Assembly (NCBI RefSeq): GCF_022682495.2 | Contig: NC_071388.1 | Location: 11,871,171-11,935,170, forward strand | Origin: Desmodus rotundus | Lineage: Eukaryota > Chordata > Mammalia > Chiroptera > Phyllostomidae | Reading direction: 5' to 3' | Length of the DNA: 64,000 nucleotides | Part shown: positions 56,216 to 64,000 of the stretch, piece after piece | Layout: every line of letters starts with the position of its first letter | Position numbering within the stretch: position 1 is the stretch's first letter | Translations under genes and position numbers: made by a program | Notes under the pieces: generated by a model | Databases searched by the model: none | The model's input: only the letters and a program-made list of their open reading frames with translations | What the model was told of the DNA's origin: nothing

Positions 56216-57450
56216 ATTCCCCCAAATATTCATGTCCCTCTCACATGCCAAATGCATTCATCCCATTTCAAGATCATCCAGAGCCTCAAGCCTTTATAGC
56301 ACCCTCTCAAATCCAAATTCTCACCTAAGCCTCATCATCACAAAAGGTGCAAAGTTCATTATCTAATAACCTAAATATGAGTAAAGGTCTAAGTATAATC
56401 CATTCTGGGGCAATATTGTTCTCTATGTGTGGATTTGCAACACTAGAAAACATCTTATCTGCTCCCAAAATACAAAGGTGAGCCAGGCATAGCATAACAG
56501 TTATCAATGTCCCAATTCAAAAATGGGAGAAAATGCAAAGAAAAAAGGGCTCACCAGTCCTAAGTAACATCATTTGGTAAATTGAATCCAACTGGGCAAG
56601 CAACATTAGATTCCCAGGCCTGGAAACAATTCTCTGTGGTTCTGGCTCTGGCCTGCACTCACGGACTCATCTTTCCGAAGATGAAGAGAAGTATGTGTTG
56701 CAGCTGAGTAGTTTTATCAGCCTGTTTCTTACCTATAGGATTTTGGGAGTCCAGCAGCCTTCCTTCATTTTGTTCTCCCTCTGTCTCTTTCAGTCCCAGC
56801 TGGCAGTGTGACTGTTGCCAAAACATTCTTAAGAACCATGTAAATCTCCCTTGTATGTTTCGCTCCATTAGACAAAAGGCTCATTTGCATGTGTTTCTGT
56901 GATAATTCCACCTCTATTCCTGGCATCTGTTTAGATGGCTGAAGGGACCTAGTCACTTGCCTAATCTCTCAAAGAGCAACGTGTGAAATTGAATACTATG
57001 ATCCCTTCATCCTTTTAAAGCTTTAGTAAAAGATTGCTCAGCCACACCCCTGGCTTGCTTTTCAGAGTAGTCTTTCTTGACAGCAAACCTGCTAATTTTA
57101 GTGTTTCCAGTAACCTGGGTAGGCTGAGAATTTCCCATGTTAGCAATTCTTATTTCCTTTTTAATTAAAGATGTTTCTCCATCTAGCTCTTTTCTTTTAT
57201 ATTTTACTATAAGCAGCAAGAGAAAGCTGGGCTTGTCTTTCAACAGAAATCTCCTTACATATTCAAGTTCGTTGCTTCCAAATTCTGCTTTCTACATAAC
57301 TGTAGGATATAATTCCACTAAGCTTTTGGCCACTATACAATAAAGATTCCTTTTCATCCACTTTTCAATACCATTTTTTTCATTTCCTTCTGAGCTCTCA
57401 CTAGCAGTGCCTTTGCTGGTCCTATTTCGACCCACATTCCCTCGATGGTG
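56216..57450 (-). mobile_element. MaLR internal sequence, minus strand
   Basis: Adjoining the LTR, the + strand has clauses of MaLR (MLT/MST/THE1-type) internal regions in complement: attcccccaaatattcatgt, gggcaatattgttctc, aagcagcaagagaaagctgg gcttgtctttcaacagaaat, ctccttacatattcaagttc, aattctgctttctacataac tgtaggatataattccacta, catttccttctgagctctca ctagcagtgcctttgctggt. MaLR internal regions carry no intact genes, and none is seen here. No 5' LTR is evident at the right side. Confidence 0.6.
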
Positions 57451-59129
57451 ACTTAGGTGTTCTCTAAGATGAATGAGTACAGACTGGGTGGGGAACAGGC
57501 AATTGGCGCTCCCTCTGAGAACTGCCTTGCTATGTCATTGATTCTTATACTTTGTCATATGAGTGGACTGCTGTCCCTTTTTTTGATATCATTAAGATGT
57601 TGGGACCCTTTAAACTGGAAACCGATGCTCTTAAGTTATGGAAAATTTCCTCTATTAACTTGTTAGTAATATTCTTTTTTGCTAAAATTATTTTTTTTAA
57701 TTTCTGACATGTGTTATTCAGTTATTGGGCTTCCTAGGTTAAACCTGTAATTTTAAAATATATTTTTATTTGCATATTTTTTGTTCTATTTATTTTCCTT
57801 CAGGAAATTTTTTATATTTCAAGAGGTGTACTTATCTCTATTTTTTAAAGTTAACAATTACATTCTGTTGATTCTTTGAGGCACATAATAGTTTATTTTC
57901 TGTCAAGACATTAGTATATAATTGTTAGAATTTTAATATTTTCTTCAATGTATATGCTTTCTGTGATTTCCTTTAACCTATTTTAATTTGTTTTGATAAC
58001 TTACCATGTCGAAGTTTTTCAAAGACATGTGGCCATCCTTAACTGTTCATAATTTACAATGTGACTCTATAAATAATCTTCCAACACTCGGTGTGCCTGT
58101 TGGGACTGGTCGATTAGAGCTATCCTTACTACAGTGATGAGGTAAGGTCCAGCCATTGCAGCACGGCACCTCCAAAACGTTAGTATCAGTGTTTCTGTTC
58201 TTCGAGGCCATTGTTTGTTTCCAAAGAAGAATGCTACACTCTGCTGGTGGCAGGCAGGGGAGAGAATGGTAGATTTTCACAGTAACGCTTACTTGTTTCT
58301 TTGCCATCACGGCACCTAAATCACAACTTGCAACAAGCTTCATATGCCTGAGATGAGAGCTTCAGTGGTCCGTCTGCCCAGAAAGAAAACGATCTATTTT
58401 TTCCCCCCAGGGGTGGAAGTAGTTACTTGACTGTAAGAGGTTGAAAGGGAATGGGAACTGAAATTCCTGATCTATATGCTTTCAACTATAGAACTGACTT
58501 TAGTCCCACATCATCCCCTATGTTCAGAGGCATCTGGTATCCCCGATAGCTGATATTTTCCAGAGTCAGTTATAGTTACTAGCAAATAAGATGCTAGAGC
58601 CTATGAGGTTTATCCTCAGTGAAAGGAAAGAAATAGCACTTCCTGTTTTCACTTAGAACTTGATCATTGTTTGTTTGTTTTTTTTCTAATGCCACTAACT
58701 ACATTTTGGATGATGGCTCTATGGACACAAATTTCTTGAGGTATTTTTTCATCAAATATATACATACATGTGTTTAAAAAATAAAGAGCAAGTTTTTATA
58801 ATTAAGCCTAACGTGCACTGAACCACTTTTTCCACCACCAGTTCTGTTCTCCAGAGTTTAGCTCACGACTACAATCCCTGCCTCCATTTGTCGCTTGCAC
58901 AATTTCAACTTCCATGCTGAAATCCGTCACTCAAAAACACTGTGTTTTGGTTTGCTACTCTCTAATATAATACTGACATCTTATACTTCTCTCCACCTCT
59001 CCTTATACACTTCTTTCTGGGGAAACATTGCATTGTCATGGTCATTAAAATCTTTATTCTGCTCTGTATTTATAAGTAGGTTTTCTATGATTGGAATACA
59101 GATTGCTTCTAAAAGTTAAAAAAATAGTA
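57451..59129. other. Unassigned DNA
   Basis: No recognised repeat. A 98-codon minus-strand frame at 58047-58343 has no domain I recognise and no splice support, though the stretch has more CpGs than its surroundings. Confidence 0.35.
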
Positions 59130-59330
59130 AATAGTATTACTGGATCGGAAGACTCAATATGACTAAAATGGTAATGCTTCCTAAATTCATTTATAAATAC
59201 CACAATATTCCAATCAAAATCCTAGAATTCTTTCTTTATATTGACAAGCCAGTTCTAAAATTTATGTGGAAAATAAAGGACTCAGCATAGCCAAAACAAT
59301 TCTGAGTAAGAACAAAATTGGAGGAACTTG
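59130..59330 (+). mobile_element. Old LINE-1 ORF2 fragment, sense
   Basis: ttactggatcggaagactca, atatgactaaaatggtaatg, cttcctaaattcatttataa, aataccacaatattccaatc aaaatcctag, gaaaataaaggactcagcat agccaaaac are clear L1 ORF2 landmarks. Short and truncated at both sides. Confidence 0.75.
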
Positions 59331-60113
59331 TAGAAATTCCAGCTTTTCCCAAGATTTTAGGATTTCTAGTGGGGAAAACTTCTTTACTACTCTGTTATTA
59401 TCATCACATTTAGACAGCTTCAATATTTTCTGAGACTTTGGTTCTACCCTCCCACTAAATATGCTTCTCTCAAAGGCTTTGCCTTTGCTTTTGCAATCTT
59501 TGTCCTGATTGAGTCTCGACCTGTCCTTTTGAGACCCCCACTCCTGCTGTTTCACGGGATTTATTTTCTTCTGAATCTCTGGTTACCCTTTTAGTTGTTT
59601 CCTTTAGTATTTTTACTGTAAATTCACCACTGATTTCTTAAAAATGGATGAATGTAAGCTAACATTTCCAAGATCTTAAAATATTTTTATTTTTACTATA
59701 TTTTGATTGACAGGTATAAAATTATAGGCTAAAACTAATTTCCCACAGATATTTAAAGTTCATTTTTTTTAATTTCAGGTATTACAGGTGAGATGACTAA
59801 TACCAAATTGGTTCTCATTCTTTTGTTGGTAAACTATTTTATTTCTCTTGAAAGTTTTTAGTTGATACTGCAAAGTGACATGCAGGATGCCAATTATGTA
59901 TCTATTTTTGTTAATTTTTCTTGGAGGTTGCTTAAACCCTTCTACTTTAAGAATTTCTGTCTTCTGCTCAGGAAAATCTCCTGAGTTGTGAGTTCTCTAA
60001 TAATTTTAGCTCTTCTATTTTATGAAGGCTTTTTGTAAACCCCTAGATTCCTGGAAACATAGCTCCTTCTAGTTGCTATTCTTCTTCAGCACTCTCCTTC
60101 TATATTTTGTTAA
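59331..60113. other. Unassigned DNA
   Basis: No recognised feature. Confidence 0.35.
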
Positions 60114-60310
60114 GAGTTACTGTATTTTTTAAATTCATTTTTTATTGTTGTTCAAGTACAGTTGTCTCCATTTTCAGTCTGTGGTGCCCTCCCCATCCCC
60201 ACCTCCCACCCTCGATCCTACTCCCCTTTGGCTTTGTCCGTGGGTCCTTTATACATGTTCTTTGAGAAGGATAATAGGGGATAAAAGAGGAAAAGCCATC
60301 CGAGTTACTG
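60114..60310 (-). mobile_element. Bat LINE-1 3' end, minus strand, probable 5' inversion
   Basis: 60123-60262 is the complement of the bat LINE-1 3' end (tttttattgttgttcaagta cagttgtctcc, then the C-rich block, ggctttgtccgtgggtcctt tatacatgttctt). The next 39 bases (gagaaggataataggggata aaagaggaaaagccatc) are purine-rich. They resemble the sense strand of the same 3' UTR (ggaggggataagggaggaga), i.e. inverted. gagttactg flanks the whole at 60114-60122 and 60302-60310 as a TSD. Confidence 0.7.
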
Positions 60311-60642
60311 CATTATGTATGATGTGACTCACGCTCTGAGTCTAGTTGGTTGATCTGAGGAAAATATGTGAACCAAGAAGGGTCAACAAGTTCTGTTTTT
60401 GTTTTGTTTTTAATGTGACACCATAGAAAGAGGTTGAAACCTGTTTTACTATTTTCAGAGGATGAATTTTAGGTTGTAAAACTCAGTGTTCACATTAATC
60501 ACTCTGCAGAGAAAGTCATAATGAGGAGTAAGTTATACCTATATCAATGCCTATATCTAAATTCTCATCGATGTCTATGTTCACCTATATCTATACAAAA
60601 TCAATATTTATATGAAATACAGATCTACACCTATATCTATAG

Positions 60643-60831
60643 CAGTGATTTTCAATCAGAGGTAATTTTGTCCTCAGGGGACAATTGGCTATAATATTGA
60701 GGGAGGTGCTACTGGCATCTAGAGGTAGATGCCAGAGATGCAGCTGAACATCCTACATGCACAGGGCAACCTCCCACCATGAAAAATTATCCAGTTTACT
60801 ATGGCAATAGTACTACGTTTGAGAAACCCAG
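60643..60831. mobile_element. hAT-type MITE with 8-bp TSD
   Basis: cagtgattttcaatcagagg at the left and gtttgagaaacccag at the right are imperfect terminal inverted repeats. The flanking 8-bp direct repeats atctatag (60635-60642) and atctattg (60832-60839) differ at one base, as expected for hAT elements. The interior matches the fragment captured in the mariner at 38226. Length 189 bp, non-coding, Charlie-type by resemblance. Confidence 0.8.
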
Positions 60832-60839
60832 ATCTATTG

Positions 60840-61403
60840 AGATTTTAGTAAAAATGATATTGCTCATTATTTTTCTTCACCTAAATAGTAGTCACTTCCT
60901 TATTCTTATTTTCTGAAATTACCTCATTATCATTAAAATGTATTCCTCTTTTGTACTTAAACTGATTCAGATGATATTTTAGCTTATTTCAACTCAGAAC
61001 ATCTGAACTGGCAGTGACTTTTTCTATACCTTTTGGTGTCTATTAAATAGTGGCAGATACCTCAATGTATTTGAATGTTTCTTTTTCTTCTTTGTTGCCT
61101 TACAGGCCCAGTATTTTTATATTCATAATATACACATAGAGGTGAAAATAGCATTTGAAAAGAGTAAATAAATAGCATACAAATATGAAAATAAACTCAG
61201 TGTAAATTGTATCAATGTATAAAACTCCTTTGCTTTCAGCACTCACGGCTCTCGGTGTATTTCAGGCCAGAGATATTGCTGCCTATTAACAGCCAAAATG
61301 TGTTCTGAGTCAGAAAATTATGTTTGATTTGACTTTTTCCCAAAGAAGGTGATTCTGAAGTTGGGACTCCTCTAGGAAGTACCAAACTCTCACCGCGGCG
61401 AGT
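60840..61403. other. Unassigned AT-rich DNA
   Basis: No recognised feature. Confidence 0.35.
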
Positions 61404-61418
61404 GAGCAGAGGGCGCCC
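61404..61418 (+). promoter_or_regulatory. CTCF-like motif
   Basis: gagcagagggcgccc resembles the CTCF core (AGNNGGCGCC type), and several CpGs cluster around it (ctcaccgcggcgagtgagca). Weaker than the motif at 9449. Confidence 0.3.
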
Positions 61419-61750
61419 TGGCTGTCTGAACTAGAGAAGGCTGCAAGTATGGAGACCTGAGCGTGCGTGATGGAAGAGAGGTATTTATTAACAAATAGTT
61501 CAGAGTATTATTTTGCCATGCATGAAAGAAAAACAAATACCCAAATATTCTTCCACAGATTACTTACGTATTTATGTATCTTTTCTTTAAAGTTTTCTAT
61601 TGAAAACTGACACCCTAATATTTGTGAATTATCTATTTCTTAAGTAAACACTTCGATGACATCATGTTAGCTAATGTGTCATGCCTTTAGTTGGAAAAAA
61701 CAGAAGTCAATTTTGATTTATGACCTGGAGGATTTATTGCCTCACAAAGT

Positions 61751-61810
61751 CACCTTCCGGGTGGGTGAATTTGGCAACTTCACCTTCCAGGCAGGTTAAT
61801 TTGGCAATTT
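61751..61810. repeat. Tandem duplication, 30 bp x 2
   Basis: caccttccgggtgggtgaat ttggcaactt is followed immediately by caccttccaggcaggttaat ttggcaattt. About 25 of 30 positions agree. An old local duplication. Confidence 0.9.
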
Positions 61811-61853
61811 AAGTACATTACTGAGTTCCTGTTTGTGTTTCTTTTCATTTTAG

Positions 61854-61914
61854 ATTTCAGTGCAAGCTTTATCCTAAGGCATGCTTCCCAGTGGGCTCTG
61901 AAAAACCTTGTGGG
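61854..61914 (+). other. Weak exon-like segment
   Basis: An excellent pyrimidine tract (gtgtttcttttcattttag) precedes 61 nt that are open in one frame (FQCKLYPKACFPVGSEKPCG). The following donor, gtatgg, is mediocre. Four cysteines in twenty residues is suggestive of a secreted domain, but this could easily be chance. Confidence 0.2.
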
Positions 61915-62119
61915 GTATGGTGTATGTTACCTCATGTGAGGAGATGCACACACATACACACACACACAAAAGGGGGAGAGAAAGAGAGATCTAGAAGTCG
62001 TCTCAAAGAGTAAGAGATATTCCCTTTTTTAGCTCCCAGAAAGAGCAATTTAGTAAATATGTTGACGCACAGACTAGCACAGAAGAGCTTTCTCAAACTT
62101 TTCTCTAAATATGGAAGTA

Positions 62120-62285
62120 TGTACAAATCACTTCTGTCAAACAACCCCTGTCAAAGCCTGGGTTGTTATTTAGTGGGTCTAGGTCGAGGTCAGATAATTT
62201 ACATTTTTAACATGTTCCTAGATAACACCTATATTGCTGGCCCTCAAATGATTCAAGTGGTTAGTGCTCCTCATCTTTTCTCACT
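62120..62285 (-). mobile_element. MER20-like hAT fragment
   Basis: caaagcctgggttgttattt agtgggtctaggtcgaggtc, agataatttacatttttaac atgttcctagataacaccta, tattgctggccctcaaatga resembles the clause TTCAGTAGGTCTGGGGTGGGGCCTGAGAATTTGCATTTCTAACAAGTTCCCAGGTGATGCTGATGCTGCTGG of old hAT-Charlie elements. Diverged. Confidence 0.5.
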
Positions 62286-62325
62286 GTCAGGAATAATCAT
62301 TTCAATCAATTACTCCAGAATAAAA

Positions 62326-62430
62326 ATGGCCATGACTTGCTTTAAGAAAGAAATTAGCGTTCTAGTTCTACTTTGGCTCTTGATGACCATTTTTGCCTCA
62401 GCAGCTTCACAAAATACTACTAAGCCATAA
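62326..62430 (+). other. Signal-peptide-like 34-codon frame
   Basis: The frame begins MAMTCFKKEISVLVLLWLLM and continues TIFASAASQNTTKP to a TAA. It has a basic start, a hydrophobic core and an ASA|A-type cleavage context, which is the architecture of a secretory signal peptide. It is the 3' part of a longer open stretch starting at 62059 that overlaps a transposon fragment. No splice donor or continuation is seen. It may be chance. Confidence 0.15.
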
Positions 62431-63684
62431 CTTTGAAAAAAATTTTAAAATTCAACCCTCACGTTATTTGTCACTGTCATTTGTTTGGAAATCAAACTAG
62501 AGAAAAATGAATATACTGAGAAAGTACTGTCTTATATTTTATAATAAAGGAACCAAATGCTGCAATAAATTTAGGATTTTGAATAAATCACTCCACTTTG
62601 GTGTAAAGCTGTAATGTTGACATTAGGAAACTATTTTAGGACCAGATGTCTTAGCCTATGTCTTAGCCTTTTTAGGAGTGCTTCCTTGCACGCCTAAGGA
62701 CGGAACTGAGTACGTTCCAAAACAGAGTTCTTTACGTTCCTTTTCAAGCAATGTGCATTGCTAACGCCACAATAGGTTCACCTCAGAGCAAAAAGTACAA
62801 CATTCCTGAGCAAAGTGACATAAAATTTCATAATAAAATCTGAGTGTCTACTCTGCTCTAAGTTTTTAGTTAAAATCTTCCACTTGCCGTGGTTATTGCT
62901 CCTTCAAAGTGTTTCACTGACTTTCAGAGCCTAACAGACACATGCGGTTATACTTAGTTTATGTTCAATATTTTGACTGTTAGTTTCAATGATGTTTCCT
63001 TCCCTTCTCCTCCTGTTAACATTCCTCTACAGAAGATCCTGATTTCTTGAAAACCGATCTCTGTAATACCCAGTAGTTTATTCATAGATTTTTTTCTACT
63101 GCTTTTCTAAAGCTCACACTTGGTCCCTCTCTTGATTGTTTTCCTTTCTTCATGGGATATCATATCCATGTTTCAAAGCTTATTGAAATCTCTATTACAC
63201 CCAAGAACGCAATGATATTTACGCCATCTGCATCGGTAATGCTGCCTTCCAGAACACATGACGTTCATTACAATATCTTTTATTATTGTCTTATTGTCCT
63301 TTATTATTGTCTTAAGATTGATTAAAATGAAAGTGATTTGCAGGTATGTTTCAAAATATTATAATGAGCACCTTGAAGTTTCAAAACCACTGTCCTTGAC
63401 CATGTATTTAGGTTTCTTTATTCCCTCTATAGATTCACATTTTTTCCTCCTACACCATTTTGCACAAAGTTTAAAAAGTGACCAAATGTACCCTCTGGCC
63501 AAAGACAGAAACACAAGAGGATGTTTTTGGTAACCAAACGTTCTACAGTTTGCACTGAGATAAATTTCACCCTCCCACACATCACAAGGTGAAGAACTTT
63601 GTAATCACTTTACCAGAATTTTGTCCACCAGAATTTAAGCTTCATCTGGGAAGCTTACAATAAAGTACAAATCTTAAGAATTTG
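62431..63684. other. Unassigned AT-rich DNA
   Basis: No recognised gene or named repeat. A short inverted or direct duplication (cctttattattgtctta) occurs near 63276-63314. Confidence 0.35.
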
Positions 63685-63805
63685 ACTTGAGATAGTGAAC
63701 ACAAAACACAATACAGAGATGATGTATTATAGAATTGTATACCTGAAACCTATATAATTTTATTAACCAATGTTACCCTAATACATTTAATAAAAATAAA
63801 AATAT
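63685..63805 (+). mobile_element. LINE-1-type 3' terminus, copy 3
   Basis: acacaaaacacaatacagag atgatgtattatagaattgt, atacctgaaacctatataat tttattaaccaatgttaccc followed by a taataaaaataaaaat tail. This is the same repeat end as at 10735 and 16040, and the cleanest of the three. Confidence 0.65.
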
Positions 63806-64000
63806 GTAAAAAGTGAATATACTTTTGGATTCAAAAAGAGAATTTTTCTACAACAAATAAATCTAAATTTCAGTGGTTTGAACAGTTCAGGCACTGGTAT
63901 TTTTAAATGATGGGATGATGCAAGTGTGTGGCAGGGTTAAGAGTAGTTGGTCTAGGTAATGAGTGGTGAGTAAATATACTAAATATTTATACATATGGCC
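63806..64000. other. Unassigned right end
   Basis: No recognised feature in the last 195 bases. Confidence 0.35.

Noticed and set aside
1..64000. CRISPR array, bacterial operon, phage or plasmid
   Set aside because: No regularly spaced repeats with spacers, no dense ORFs and no ribosome-binding-site-led genes. The repeat content is mammalian.

Overview
This window reads as nuclear DNA from a bat (Chiroptera). It contains five or so copies of a tRNA-derived SINE of the bat VES type, with A and B boxes, the CCCTGGCTGG head and a TAAATAAATA tail. It also contains several copies of one LINE-1 3' end with a very G-rich 3' UTR, plus common mammalian fossils (MIR, L2, MaLR LTRs, Tigger, hAT and mariner relics). 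The DNA is AT-rich, intron-like or intergenic. There are no bacterial or viral operons, no CRISPR array and no intact long ORF. Repeat family names come from remembered consensus sequences, not from a search, and repeat borders are good to about 10-30 bases unless a target-site duplication (TSD) fixes them.

Left end (1-5,050, + strand). This is the only part with a convincing genic signal. Short segments at 995-1072, 1792-1861, 4687-4735 and 4946-5049 each have a good 3' splice site and 5' splice site. Their phases chain together (0-0, 0-1, 1-2, 2-1), with an optional in-frame segment at 2596-2661. One TGA in the third segment interrupts the joined frame. I do not recognise the protein. A further isolated exon-like segment lies at 21035-21113. 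MaLR LTRs and a VES SINE sit between these segments.

Middle (5-44 kb). This is mostly old transposons: a Tigger-like element (5.7 kb), a TTCC microsatellite (7.4 kb), a CpG cluster with a CTCF-like motif (9.3-9.6 kb), LINE-1 and L2 remnants (8-23 kb), an internally deleted mariner (22.4-23.1 kb), a TSD-flanked LINE-1 3' end (27.0 kb), MIRs (30-35 kb) and a composite mariner carrying an hAT fragment and a VES SINE (38.1-38.9 kb). A repeat-poor stretch follows (40.7-43.1 kb), then a near-perfect 30-bp-arm hairpin (43.66 kb).

Right part (44-64 kb). It holds a 115-bp direct repeat with copies about 1 kb apart, a CT microsatellite, two more VES SINEs with clear TSDs, and a MaLR element with internal sequence (55-57 kb). 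It also holds a well-dated hAT element with an 8-bp TSD (60.6 kb) and two unusual LINE-1 insertions. One, at 53.3-53.6 kb, ends in a piece of 5S rRNA in inverted orientation inside a perfect 19-bp TSD. The other, at 60.1-60.3 kb, looks 5'-inverted.

The most interesting items are the LINE-1/5S chimera, the phase-compatible exon chain with a single TGA, the 43.66 kb hairpin and the mariner that carries hAT filler DNA.
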